Origin: an uncultured Bacillota bacterium
GTDB lineage: Bacteria > Bacillota_I > Bacilli_A > Izemoplasmatales > Hujiaoplasmataceae
Direction: 5' to 3'
Assembly (NCBI GenBank): GCA_937862575.1
Contig: CALMFM010000155.1
Span: 1 to 63,738, forward strand
DNA length: 63,738 nucleotides
Under the pieces are notes generated by a model. It searched no databases. It saw nothing but the letters and a program-made list of their open reading frames with translations, and had not been told where the DNA came from. Every line of letters begins with the position of its first letter. Position 1 is the stretch's first letter. The position numbers were made by a program, and so were the translations under genes. This document shows, piece by piece, positions 20,850-30,545 of this stretch.

Positions 20850-20865
20850 AAAAATGCCTCCTATG

Positions 20866-20931
20866 TTTTATTTTATTTATATAATTTTTAATATTTATTG
20901 TTATTATTTAGGGTTGTTGATATGTGGATAA
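20866..20931 (-). other. Candidate origin unwinding element: adjacent DnaA-box-like sites plus AT-rich tract between dnaA and dnaN
   Basis: Consensus box TGTGGATAA (20923-20931, = TTATCCACA on minus strand), abutting TGTTGATAT (20915-20923), then an almost pure A/T tract 20866-20910. Confidence 0.55.
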
Positions 20932-21012
20932 AACCTATTTAAACCACTAATATTATACCATATTTAGCGAAAAAAGTATAGTTTATTAACTGTTTATAAC
21001 TATATAAAAACC

Positions 21013-22389
21013 TTATTTTTTTCCACACTTTATCAACAATTTATCAACATCGTTTTTCTTTGTTTTATCAATCTGTAAATCATTGGAAATCTGTTCGATG
21101 CTGTATATTACAGTTGAATGATCGCGGTTATTAAATATCTGTCCAATTTTCTTATAAGTCAAATCATATATATCCTTTAATATATACATACCTATTTGTC
21201 TTGGAAAAACATATTTCTTTTGTCTGTTTTTTGATAATAAATCTGATGTAGATATATTATAATAGTTACTAACAATATCTAATATATTCATATAATTGAT
21301 TGTATCAACTTTATGATTACCTGCATTTTTTGAATTCAACAAACTTTTAAGTGCTTCTTGTGCGTTTTCTACAGAAAATTTATAATCGAAAGCGGTACAA
21401 TAGAATAAAACTCTTTTGAGTGCTCCTTCAAGTTCCCTAACATTGTTATCAAAAACGCTGGCTATATATTCAAGAATTTCATCTGAAATAAGATCAGGAT
21501 CTTGAGTTTCAGCGTGAAGTTTTTTCTTAAGAATCAATATTCTGTGTTCTAAATTAGGTCTATTTATATCAACCGATAGACCCCATTCAAATCTACTTGT
21601 CAGTCGAGACATAATATCGAAGAGTTCTGAGGCTTTACGATCGGAAGTTATAACTATTTGCTTATTATTTTCTTCATGTTTTTCAAATATCTTAAAAAAT
21701 TCAAGTTGAGTTTGATTCTTTCCTGACAAAAACTGGATATCATCAACCAAAAGCACATCAATATCTTCGTATTTTTTTGAGAAATCATCATAAGACTTCT
21801 TTTGAGCAGCTTTGCCGAAATCTTCTATAAACTGATCTGTTTTTACATAAAGAACTTTTTTATTTACATCGTTTTCTAAAATATAATTTCCAACGCATTG
21901 CATAAGGTGTGTTTTTCCTAAACCAACTTCACCAAATATATATAAAGGATTGGCAAAGCCGCCAGGTTGATCTGCAACCTTCATAGCTGAAGTATATGCT
22001 AATCGATTTGAAGAACCAACAACAAAATTCTCAAAAGTGTATGAGTTGTTTAATCCGGTCTTATATTTTTCTTCCAAATCTTTCTCAGGAACATTAATTG
22101 CGTAAGGTCCTTCTCTTTTTGCTAACTCTTCCGCCGCTTGATCTTTTGTAATAATCTTGAACATGTGTTTTTCTTGTACATATTCATTCAACAGCGCATT
22201 CAAACGGTTGAGATAGAAGGATTCAATTTTATTCTTTACGAACGAATTTGGGGCAATCAGGTAGACATAGTTGTTAACAACTTTAAACACATTAGAAATA
22301 TGTGCGAAATGTTCGTTGTAAACATCTGTATCCAGACTGATTTGTAATCTGGATTTAATCTGGCTCCATATTTTTTCGAACTCTTCCAT
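21013..22389 (-). CDS. dnaA: Chromosomal replication initiator DnaA
   Basis: PLYIFGEVGLGKTHLMQCVGNYI, LLVDDIQFLSGKNQTQ, RDHSTVIYSIEQI. Confidence 0.99.
   Translation of the reverse strand: MEEFEKIWSQIKSRLQISLDTDVYNEHFAHISNVFKVVNNYVYLIAPNSFVKNKIESFYLNRLNALLNEYVQEKHMFKIITKDQAAEELAKREGPYAINVPEKDLEEKYKTGLNNSYTFENFVVGSSNRLAYTSAMKVADQPGGFANPLYIFGEVGLGKTHLMQCVGNYILENDVNKKVLYVKTDQFIEDFGKAAQKKSYDDFSKKYEDIDVLLVDDIQFLSGKNQTQLEFFKIFEKHEENNKQIVITSDRKASELFDIMSRLTSRFEWGLSVDINRPNLEHRILILKKKLHAETQDPDLISDEILEYIASVFDNNVRELEGALKRVLFYCTAFDYKFSVENAQEALKSLLNSKNAGNHKVDTINYMNILDIVSNYYNISTSDLLSKNRQKKYVFPRQIGMYILKDIYDLTYKKIGQIFNNRDHSTVIYSIEQISNDLQIDKTKKNDVDKLLIKCGKK
21019..21049. promoter_or_regulatory. Cluster of three DnaA-box-like sites overlapping the dnaA 3' end
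   Basis: TTTTCCACA (21019-21027), TTATCAACA (21030-21038), TTATCAACA (21041-21049); starts spaced exactly 11 bp. Confidence 0.5.
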
Positions 22390-22434
22390 TCCATCCTCCT
22401 GATTGTTAAATATAATATATCATAAATAAGAAAA

Positions 22435-22552
22435 TGTGGATAAATAAGTTTTCCACAAAATATGTGGATAACTATTTTTGATTAAGGGTTATCAACGTAG
22501 CAAATGTGGAAAATTAATGGCTAAATATAAATAAAATAGCTTATTTTCCACA
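22435..22552. other. oriC-region DnaA box cluster between dnaA and rpmH
   Basis: TGTGGATAA at 22435 and 22463; near-consensus TTTTCCACA 22449, TTATCAACG 22489, TGTGGAAAA 22505, TTTTCCACA 22544; lies in the divergent dnaA-rpmH spacer. Confidence 0.8.
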
Positions 22553-22621
22553 AATTAACATTATGTCATTTCAACACAAATGTAGATAAAAAATTTTATA
22601 AAATCCGACAATAAAAAATAG

Positions 22622-22650
22622 TTGACATGGCATATAAAATTAAGTATAAT
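22622..22650 (+). promoter_or_regulatory. Consensus sigma-70/A promoter for rpmH operon
   Basis: TTGACA - 17 nt - TATAAT. Confidence 0.85.
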
Positions 22651-22692
22651 TAGATAGCATGGTTTTTGATTATCACGTAGGAGGTGTTGATT

Positions 22693-22839
22693 ATGAAGAA
22701 AACATATCAACCTAGTAAACTTAAAAGAGCTAAGACTCATGGGTTCAGAGCCAGAATGGCAACTGCAAATGGTCGTAAAGTATTAGCTAGAAGAAGAGCA
22801 AGAGGCCGTAAGGTCCTGACAGTATCTGATCAACTGTAA
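22693..22839 (+). CDS. rpmH: 50S ribosomal protein L34
   Basis: [48 protein letters not shown] (48 aa; too short for the supplied ORF track); SD aggaggtg upstream. Confidence 0.97.
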   Translation: MKKTYQPSKLKRAKTHGFRARMATANGRKVLARRRARGRKVLTVSDQL

Positions 22840-22877
22840 TTAAATAAAAACAACACCAAAAATATATTTGTACTTGA

Positions 22878-22914
22878 AATCACCGGAATAATATATGTCA
22901 TGGTGGTTTTTTTG
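22878..22914 (+). terminator. Possible weak terminator/attenuator between rpmH and rnpA
   Basis: AATCACC...GGTGGTT (one G-U pair, long loop) followed by T-run. Confidence 0.35.
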
Positions 22915-22932
22915 TTTTTTTAGGAGGCAATT

Positions 22933-23274
22933 TTGAAGAAGGAATACCGAATCAAAAAAAATGATGAGATTCAACAATTGATAAGCAAAAAGACAACTGT
23001 TGGAAACGGTTATTTCATCTTGTATTACCATAAAAACCATGATAACAAGCATTTCAGATTTGCCGTAAGCGTTCAAAAAAAATATGGAAACGCAGTTGAA
23101 AGAAACTTAATGAAAAGAAGAATCAGGGAAGTTGTGAAGGTAAATGCCTTCAAAAACGAGTCGGAGTTCTTTATCGTAGCTAAGATTAAGTCAAAAGATT
23201 TGTCTTTCGCAGATATTGAAACTCATTTGAAAAATCTATTCGCTCAAGCGAAAATACTAGGAGAAAAAGAATGA
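22933..23274 (+). CDS. rnpA: Ribonuclease P protein component (TTG start)
   Basis: KKEYRIKKNDEIQQLISKK...RFAVSVQKKYGNAVERNLMKRRIREVV. Confidence 0.93.
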   Translation: MKKEYRIKKNDEIQQLISKKTTVGNGYFILYYHKNHDNKHFRFAVSVQKKYGNAVERNLMKRRIREVVKVNAFKNESEFFIVAKIKSKDLSFADIETHLKNLFAQAKILGEKE

Positions 23275-24389
23275 AATTAAGAAATAAGATATTGATGTTG
23301 ATTGCAGCTCTGTTTCTGGTTTTAGGAACGGTATCCTGTGGAACCAAAACAGGTGAGTTATCCTATAATAACTACATCAACATAATAACAGTAGCCAATG
23401 CCCAAGATGGGCAAGACGCTTCTAACAAAGACGAAGTCGAATTGTTGCTTGGAACTGCAGATGGCGGGGACTATGACATAGCGACAGGAGACGGATATTT
23501 AGAGTGGAATGGCGAAGAAGGAGAATATGTTAAGGTAACGTTTGTTGATACGTACGCTACTGAAATAACTCCGCTGGAAGATACCGGATTGTATCAATCA
23601 ATCTATACAACGCCAATTGGAGTAAAAACCGGCGTTTGGAACTGGATTATTTTGCAATTAGGTTATTTTACATTTTATGCAAGTAATCTATTTGGACTTT
23701 TAGGAGATACATACCTATATTGGTTAGGTTTGTTAATCATGACTTTGTTAATCAGAACAATCGGTTGGCCAATCTATGCTAAAACCAATGATATGTCCTT
23801 GAAAATGCAACTTGCTCAACCAGAAATTACTAAAATTCAAGAGAAATACAAAGGCCGCCAAGATCAAGCTTCGCAACAGAGAATGCAAATGGAAACGATG
23901 GATATCTATAAAAAATATAAGATTAATCTTTTTGGATGCTTGATGCCATTATTGCAGATGCCGATTTTCATCGCCATGTATCAAGTAGTTCAAAGATTTC
24001 CGTTGACAGATTTATCTACTTTCTCTAGCGAATCGGTCTTTATGAATACCAACTTCTTATGGACAAACCTTGGCAATACAGATTGGCTTCCTAATTTACC
24101 ATTGGCAATAGCTGTTTCCGTATTAATGTTCTTAAGTCAATATCTGTCAACTCACAGAGCCAAAATGCAACAAAGACCAAACCAATATCAAGACGCCAAG
24201 GCTCAACAAAGTCAAAAAACTATGAAGTATATGATGTATTTTATGGTATTCTTCATGGGTTATATTTCGCTAAGAAGCGCGGGTATCGCGTTCTATTGGA
24301 CAATTGGTACGGCTTATCAATTATTGCAAAGTTATATTAGTTTCAAGAATATGAAGAAGCGCCAAGATCAATTGCGTAGACAATTTTAG
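23271..24389 (+). CDS. yidC: Membrane protein insertase YidC/SpoIIIJ with lipoprotein signal
   Basis: Lipobox LGTVSCG; LMTLLIRTIGWPIYAKTNDMSLKMQLAQPEITKIQEKYK; core TM region MPLLQMPIFIAMYQVV. Confidence 0.93.
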   Translation: MKLRNKILMLIAALFLVLGTVSCGTKTGELSYNNYINIITVANAQDGQDASNKDEVELLLGTADGGDYDIATGDGYLEWNGEEGEYVKVTFVDTYATEITPLEDTGLYQSIYTTPIGVKTGVWNWIILQLGYFTFYASNLFGLLGDTYLYWLGLLIMTLLIRTIGWPIYAKTNDMSLKMQLAQPEITKIQEKYKGRQDQASQQRMQMETMDIYKKYKINLFGCLMPLLQMPIFIAMYQVVQRFPLTDLSTFSSESVFMNTNFLWTNLGNTDWLPNLPLAIAVSVLMFLSQYLSTHRAKMQQRPNQYQDAKAQQSQKTMKYMMYFMVFFMGYISLRSAGIAFYWTIGTAYQLLQSYISFKNMKKRQDQLRRQF

Positions 24390-24397
24390 GAGGGATT

Positions 24398-25021
24398 TTG
24401 ATGAAAAGCATTAGATTTGAAGCAAAAGCATTAAATGACGCAACAATACAATATGCAGCACAAGAGTTAAGAGTGAACAAGGATTTTGTAGAAATCAACG
24501 TTGTTGAAGAGAAGAAATCCATGTTAGGCTTGAACAAAACCTATATTGTTGAAGCAACAATTGATTTTGATGTTATAAGAGATGGAATTGAATATTTAAA
24601 ATCCCTATTGGAAAACATGGAAATCGAAGCGGTTATCGAAGCTAAGCAATTGGATCAAAGACAGATAATGTTTATGATCGAAGCTAAAGAAAATCCAATT
24701 CTTATAGGAAAAAACGGGAAAACTCTAGAGGCTATTCAAACACTTTTGAAAAACTATATAAACCTTTACACAGAAGACTTCTATATGGTTTTAATCGATG
24801 TTGGTGGCTATAAAGAACAAAGAAGAAAGCAATTAGAAATTCTTGCGACAAAGACTGCTATGGATGTTGTTAAAACAAAAGTTGCGACTAAATTAAGCAA
24901 GATGAACGCTTATGAAAGAAGAATAATTCACACGAAACTTTCTGACTGGAGAGATGTGACAACCGAATCTGAAGGAGAAGAACCAAACAGATACGTTGTT
25001 ATCAAACCATCAAAGAAATAA
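24398..25021 (+). CDS. jag: Jag/KhpB RNA-binding protein
   Basis: Jag-N domain plus LIGKNGKTLEAIQTLLKNYINL KH and R3H-like YERRIIHTKLSDWRDVTTESEGEEPNRYVVIKP. Confidence 0.93.
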   Translation: MMKSIRFEAKALNDATIQYAAQELRVNKDFVEINVVEEKKSMLGLNKTYIVEATIDFDVIRDGIEYLKSLLENMEIEAVIEAKQLDQRQIMFMIEAKENPILIGKNGKTLEAIQTLLKNYINLYTEDFYMVLIDVGGYKEQRRKQLEILATKTAMDVVKTKVATKLSKMNAYERRIIHTKLSDWRDVTTESEGEEPNRYVVIKPSKK

Positions 25022-25569
25022 TGAAACTGATTGTAGGTCTGGGTAATCCAGGCAAGAAGTATTCAGACTCCAAACACAACATCGGATTCATGGTCTTAGA
25101 TACCTTCGCTAAGGCAAATAAAATAAATTACAAAAAATCAATAAGATTTATTTCTGAAATTGCTGTTCTTAACGAATGCATTTTATTAAAGCCAAAAACA
25201 TATATGAACAACTCGGGTTTGGCTATCAGAAAAGTATGTGATTTTTATAAAATTCCATCGGAGGATGTTTTGGTTGTATTTGATGATCTTAATCTACCTT
25301 TTGCTAAACTAAGATTGAGAAGAACCGGAAGCGCCGGGGGGCACAACGGAATTAAATCCTTGATAGCTCATCTGGGAACCGAAGATTTTAATAGGTTGAG
25401 AGTTGGCATCGGACGCAACGACAACAAAGAAATGAAGGATGATGTCCTTAGCAATTTTTCAAAGTCTGAGATGAAAATTTTGAATGAATTACAAACTGAA
25501 ATTTGCAGTATAATTGAAGAATTTATTAAAGATAACGACTTCGAAAAAATCATGAACAAATATAATTGA
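25021..25569 (+). CDS. pth: Peptidyl-tRNA hydrolase
   Basis: MKLIVGLGNPGKKYSDSKHNIGFMVLD, KPKTYMNNSG, GSAGGHNGIKSLI. Confidence 0.97.
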   Translation: MKLIVGLGNPGKKYSDSKHNIGFMVLDTFAKANKINYKKSIRFISEIAVLNECILLKPKTYMNNSGLAIRKVCDFYKIPSEDVLVVFDDLNLPFAKLRLRRTGSAGGHNGIKSLIAHLGTEDFNRLRVGIGRNDNKEMKDDVLSNFSKSEMKILNELQTEICSIIEEFIKDNDFEKIMNKYN

Positions 25570-25591
25570 AATATTTAAACTAAATTAAAAC

Positions 25592-25626
25592 AAAAACGAC
25601 CAATATCCCTACATATGGTCGTTTTT
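25592..25626. terminator. Bidirectional terminator between convergent pth and GH13 gene
   Basis: AAAAACGACCA...TGGTCGTTTTT. Confidence 0.8.
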
Positions 25627-25642
25627 ATATTGTTTTAATTTT

Positions 25643-27460
25643 TTAATTTTTCAAAATTTTAAATTCATATCCTTCGATTTCTAATTGTAAATTTAGTTGT
25701 AAATCATGATTTTCAAAGAGATCAACAACGTTCTTGCCAATCAAGTTATCTGGTAAATCAATAGTCTTTGAATCTTCATTGTTATTAAGAAAGAAGTAAA
25801 TTGAACCCTTATTATATATTAAAACATTCTGGGAGTTTTCCAACCAATTTAGTTCAACTTGTTTGAACTCGGTGTTTTCTTTTCGTAACTTTATCATATT
25901 TTTGAAAAAATTATACATCGATAAATCTTGCCTATGATCCCAAATCATTGGCTGTCGAGGGTCTTTATCCTCTAATTGAGACAATCCAACCTCATCGCCA
26001 TAGTATAATGCTGGAGAACCGCCAAAACTAAGCAAAAAAGTATAAGCTAGTTTAACTAGATTAGGATTATTACTGCACTTTTGAAGAATTCGCGAAGTAT
26101 CATGTGAACCAATCATATTAAACATATTCACTGCTATGTTTTCTGGATAAGATACAAGCAGTTTATTGATTTTATAAATAAAAGAATAAATTGAAATATT
26201 TAGCATAGATTTGTCTCTGCCAAAATATTGCCAAATTGGATATGCGACCTCATAGTTCATTACAGCATCAAACTGGTCGCCTCTCAGCCACGGCGTAGAG
26301 TCGTCCCAATTCTCTCCCAAAATATAAAAATCGTGTTTTATATTTCTTACTGCTTCCTTAAATTTTCTCCAAAAACGATGGCTTACTTCGTTAGATACAT
26401 CTAGTCTCCAACCATCAATATCATATTCTTTTATCCAATATGTCGCGACATCGAGAAGGTATTCTTCTGCGATAGGATTATCTGTATTCCATTTGGGCAT
26501 CATCGGAGTGAATGCGAACGTTCTATAGTTTGGTTTAATGTTCAAATGCTTATAAATTGGGTAACCTTTTTCATCTAGTTTGAAGTTAATGAAGTTGTCA
26601 TCCTCTATGAAAAAGCAATCCCAATACATTGAATCCCTTTTGTTTTTAACAACATCTTGAAAATATGGATGGTCAAATCCACAATGATTAAATACCGCAT
26701 CCAACATTACTTTGATATTATTCTTGTGGCATTCCTTAATCATAACACCCAAGTCTTCTTTTGATCCAAAAGATGGATCAATTTCATAATAATCTGATAT
26801 ATCATATTTGTGTGAAGATACTGACTTAAAAATAGGAGTAAAGTATATCCCGGTAATTCCAAGTTCTTTTAAGTATGGAATTCTTTTGGTAATACCTTTA
26901 ATTGTGCCTCCAAAAAAATAATCATTTAGATCAGTGGCTTTGAAATATTCTTGTTCTTTTAAATAAAAATTATCATCATCTCTACTAAATCGATCTGGAA
27001 ATATCTGATACCAGACGATGTCTTTGGCCCATGAAGGAGAATCAATAAGATCGCCTTCATTAATGTAAGGATAATTAAAATATCCAAACAGGTTAGATAC
27101 ATATGAATTTTTGTTTTCTGTTGTCAATTTTACTAAGTCTCTACATCCATAGAAATAATCTTCAAAGCCGTCATTTATGATGAAGCTATATTTACTACGG
27201 GTTGTTATTGTTTTTATGGATATAAAATAATAATCAAATAACTCAGTAGTATATTTGAGCTTCATCTCGTTATTAGTCAATGAATCACCACTCCAAACAT
27301 ATTTTCCGTCTTTGAAATGCCATTCGAAAGGATCGCCAAGTAGTAATTTTACTGACTTGACATCATTTTTAGCCGTTTGTAAAATGATATGCATGGTGTT
27401 TGCGTCAAACGCATACGCCATATGACTTTTAGGGATGTGATTGATTGCTTCTAGTTTCAT
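25643..27460 (-). CDS. Cytoplasmic GH13 alpha-glycosidase (neopullulanase/maltogenic amylase type)
   Basis: No signal peptide; DIVWYQIFPDRFSRDD, LDAVFNHCG, DGWRLDVSNEV, ILGENW, MIGSHDTSRI. Confidence 0.9.
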   Translation of the reverse strand: MKLEAINHIPKSHMAYAFDANTMHIILQTAKNDVKSVKLLLGDPFEWHFKDGKYVWSGDSLTNNEMKLKYTTELFDYYFISIKTITTRSKYSFIINDGFEDYFYGCRDLVKLTTENKNSYVSNLFGYFNYPYINEGDLIDSPSWAKDIVWYQIFPDRFSRDDDNFYLKEQEYFKATDLNDYFFGGTIKGITKRIPYLKELGITGIYFTPIFKSVSSHKYDISDYYEIDPSFGSKEDLGVMIKECHKNNIKVMLDAVFNHCGFDHPYFQDVVKNKRDSMYWDCFFIEDDNFINFKLDEKGYPIYKHLNIKPNYRTFAFTPMMPKWNTDNPIAEEYLLDVATYWIKEYDIDGWRLDVSNEVSHRFWRKFKEAVRNIKHDFYILGENWDDSTPWLRGDQFDAVMNYEVAYPIWQYFGRDKSMLNISIYSFIYKINKLLVSYPENIAVNMFNMIGSHDTSRILQKCSNNPNLVKLAYTFLLSFGGSPALYYGDEVGLSQLEDKDPRQPMIWDHRQDLSMYNFFKNMIKLRKENTEFKQVELNWLENSQNVLIYNKGSIYFFLNNNEDSKTIDLPDNLIGKNVVDLFENHDLQLNLQLEIEGYEFKILKN

Positions 27461-27611
27461 AATATGTCCTTTCAGGTGACTTATGTCTTAATTTTACCAC
27501 CTTTTTAACTTTTTTCAATGTTTCATAATGTGATAAGGATTACATAATATTTTGATTTTTTATATAATGGCGATTGTAGTATAATGGTAATATATGAAAT
27601 AGGGTGACATT

Positions 27612-28106
27612 ATGCATAATTTTGAACGAAGAGTCAGAAGTTTCTCGATTGATCTGTCTTTGGCGACGCTAGTATTTTTTCTTTTTGTTATGTTGTTAAA
27701 TAGTCTTGAGTGGGGAACTGATTCAATAAAATTACTTATTGCGGCTACGATTGCCTATTTTGGAGCGCTGATTGTGCCTAATTTTTTCAGCAAGGGACAA
27801 TCATTTGGTAAGAGAAATCAAAAAATGATGGTTGTTGATGTGGTTACCAATAAACCACCCAAAATGATTGTTGTTATAGCCCGTGAAATATTCAAAGGAA
27901 TGCTTCTTATTTGGACTTATGGGGCGTATATGGTTGTTTGTGGCATAATGGTCAATGCTAGAAAAGACGGGAGAGTCGTTCATGATCTAGTTTTTAAAAC
28001 AAAAGTCATATGCCTGACAACATATGTGACAGATAAGGAACAAGGCAATGTGTTAGGTACCACCGAAACAATGAAAAAACATTTGGAGGGATCGGGAAAT
28101 GAGTAA
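27612..28106 (+). CDS. RDD family membrane protein
   Basis: MHNFERRVRSFSIDLSLATLVFFLF... several TM segments, GQSFGKRNQKMMVVD typical of RDD proteins. Confidence 0.75.
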   Translation: MHNFERRVRSFSIDLSLATLVFFLFVMLLNSLEWGTDSIKLLIAATIAYFGALIVPNFFSKGQSFGKRNQKMMVVDVVTNKPPKMIVVIAREIFKGMLLIWTYGAYMVVCGIMVNARKDGRVVHDLVFKTKVICLTTYVTDKEQGNVLGTTETMKKHLEGSGNE

Positions 28107-29694
28107 AAAAACGTTTGTTCTATTGATATTTTTGCTGCTTGTATTTGGAGTAGTATCTTGTGCGAGTGAAGAAAAGGTTTTTGAAGAAGCCTATCCTGAA
28201 AACGATACTTATTATGAATTATTGGTTCGTAGTTTTGCGGACAGCGACGGAGATGGGATTGGAGACTTCAACGGAATCACTGCCAATTTGGACTATTTTG
28301 TTGACTTGGGTATAACGGCTTTATGGTTGATGCCAATACATCCATCGCCATCATATCACGGTTACGATGTGATGGATTATTATGATGTTAACCCGGATTA
28401 TGGAACGATGGAAGATTTTGATAATTTAGTTAGTTCGGCGAATGAAAAAGGGATAAAAATAATGTTGGACATGGTTTTCAACCATACTTCAAATGAGCAT
28501 CCTTGGTTTCAAGAGGCTTTAACAGGAGACGAAACTTCCATGTCTTATTATGAGTTTATTGAGAATACCATCGACACACAGAGCAAGCTCGGGTCATGGA
28601 ACCAAACCATTTGGCATACTACGAGTGTAGGAAAATATTGTGGATATTTCTCTTATACTATGCCTGATTTGAATCTTAGCAACCCGGTAGTGTTTGATGA
28701 AATTGTAAATATAAGTGAGTTTTGGATAGATAAGGGTGTAATGGGATTTAGATTGGACGCCGCATTACATTTCTTTGGAGAGAACGAAATAATAGGCGAA
28801 ACGACATCTTATTTAGACAATATCATTTGGCTAAAAGATTACATTAAGGCAATTGATGAATACAAGTCGGGAATATATGTGACAGCCGAAGTGTATGAAG
28901 AAATGTTATATCAAGTAGTCGGGGATTTCTTTGGAGCCGTTGACTCTCCTCTTGATTTCCCGGTTGCGGCTTTAATTAGAGGCGCTTCTCAAAATTATAC
29001 AAACAGAAGATACGCTACGGTTTTGGAAGATATGTATGATTATTATAGAAGGATTGACAAAAACTTCATTTCGGCTCCGTTCATTGTAAATCATGATATG
29101 AACAGATTTGCAACACAAGTGCTCGGAGACGAAGATATGCTTAGGTTAAGTGCCGAAATGTTATTGACTTTGCCTGGAAATCCAATAATTTATTATGGAG
29201 AAGAACTTGGCATGTTTGGTTATAAAGCTTCGGGGCCTGATATTTGGGACGAAACAAGAAGGTTGCCTTTCCTTTGGAATAACGATTATCAGACAGATTG
29301 GGTTGTTTCAAGCAATCAAGCTTTGATAGCTTTGAATGCACAAAATGCAGATGTGGATTCTGTTTCTGATCAGATGGCTGATCCAAATTCGCTTTGGTCG
29401 ATATATGAAGTTTTATTGAGATTAAGAAACGAAAATATTGCATTGAAATACGGAAACAGTTTTGTAAGATGGGATGCATCTACAGATTCTCTTCAAGGGT
29501 TTTATAGAGAAATTACTTATGATAAATACCATCAAAAACTTTTGATACTTCACAACTTCAGTCAAGACGATGTTGATATGATTGAATTCAACGGACAAAT
29601 TATTTATGCCAGCAACACCGCAATCGAAGACCTTTCCGGGTTGACCATCATACCAGGTAGGTCAACAGTTATTATTGAAATATACGGAGACTGA
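28099..29694 (+). CDS. Lipoprotein alpha-amylase (GH13)
   Basis: Lipobox GVVSCAS; YYELLVRSFADSDGDGIGDFNGI, LDMVFNHTS, GFRLDAALHF, VTAEVYEE, FIVNHDMNR. Confidence 0.92.
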   Translation: MSKKTFVLLIFLLLVFGVVSCASEEKVFEEAYPENDTYYELLVRSFADSDGDGIGDFNGITANLDYFVDLGITALWLMPIHPSPSYHGYDVMDYYDVNPDYGTMEDFDNLVSSANEKGIKIMLDMVFNHTSNEHPWFQEALTGDETSMSYYEFIENTIDTQSKLGSWNQTIWHTTSVGKYCGYFSYTMPDLNLSNPVVFDEIVNISEFWIDKGVMGFRLDAALHFFGENEIIGETTSYLDNIIWLKDYIKAIDEYKSGIYVTAEVYEEMLYQVVGDFFGAVDSPLDFPVAALIRGASQNYTNRRYATVLEDMYDYYRRIDKNFISAPFIVNHDMNRFATQVLGDEDMLRLSAEMLLTLPGNPIIYYGEELGMFGYKASGPDIWDETRRLPFLWNNDYQTDWVVSSNQALIALNAQNADVDSVSDQMADPNSLWSIYEVLLRLRNENIALKYGNSFVRWDASTDSLQGFYREITYDKYHQKLLILHNFSQDDVDMIEFNGQIIYASNTAIEDLSGLTIIPGRSTVIIEIYGD

Positions 29695-29698
29695 TTAA

Positions 29699-30541
29699 AT
29701 GCTTAAATTCTTTGTGGATAGCCTCCGTGTCAAGAGAATCTATAATCTTAAAGATGCAAAATGGTCTTCAGTGATATTTTATTTTCTACTATTAGTATTG
29801 ATAATCAGTTTTCCTTTGAATTTACAAATCATAAGATCTGGAGGGTGGGATTTATATGACTTCACCGCCGGAATCAGGCAACAGTACCCAGATTGGTTAC
29901 CAGATGAGTTGCCTGAAGATATAGAGATTTCTTATACTGGGATGTATTATGAAAACACTGATAATTCGGTATTTACGACGACAAATTTGGATGGCGATAA
30001 TCTTTACATAGTATTTTCTCCGTTGGCGGATTATGTTCCTAATGACAGAACACTGGTTTTTGAGGAAAATCAAATCAGTTATTATGACGAAAACGGAACA
30101 TATATGTTTTCAGCTGATTATTCTAGAGTTTCGGGAATTGTCAGGTTCTATGATTTGAAGTTGGGAACACAATCCAATGCGGTAGATAAATTCGCTTCAA
30201 TTATTGAAAATTCATTTAGCGGCTACGCTCAGTTCAAATCGATAATTCTTAACATTGTTATAAATTTAGTGATGAATATTTTGTTGGTTCTTGTGGTATC
30301 GTTCCTGTTTATTTTCATAAGAATTAAATTCCAAAAAGTTACTACTTTCTCAGATAACATCAAGATAGTCATATCTTCTATGACGCTACCAGCTTTGGTT
30401 GGTATGGCATTTGGATTCATAGGCGTAATGGAACTTAGCGCGTTCACGGTGGTCATATTTCAGTTCATGACGCCTATCATTGCGTATGTTGCAATTTATC
30501 AGGGGTCAAAAGGCAAACCGATATCCGGTAAATATTTATAA
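29699..30541 (+). CDS. DUF1189-like membrane protein (YvdJ-like, maltodextrin-locus associated)
   Basis: N-terminal FFVDSLRVKRIYNLKDAKWSSVIFYFLLLVLIISFP and C-terminal TM cluster; genomic context resembles the B. subtilis mdx/yvd locus. Confidence 0.6.
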   Translation: MLKFFVDSLRVKRIYNLKDAKWSSVIFYFLLLVLIISFPLNLQIIRSGGWDLYDFTAGIRQQYPDWLPDELPEDIEISYTGMYYENTDNSVFTTTNLDGDNLYIVFSPLADYVPNDRTLVFEENQISYYDENGTYMFSADYSRVSGIVRFYDLKLGTQSNAVDKFASIIENSFSGYAQFKSIILNIVINLVMNILLVLVVSFLFIFIRIKFQKVTTFSDNIKIVISSMTLPALVGMAFGFIGVMELSAFTVVIFQFMTPIIAYVAIYQGSKGKPISGKYL

Positions 30542-30545
30542 AATA

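Noticed and set aside
27570-27593. tRNA-like 5' half GCGATTGTAGTATAATGGTAATAT (acceptor strand + D-arm resembling tRNA-Gly) upstream of the RDD gene
   Set aside because: No anticodon stem, no T-arm GGTTCGA and no complementary 3' acceptor strand follow; the sequence also contains a TATAAT-like -10. Treated as coincidence or promoter, not a tRNA gene.
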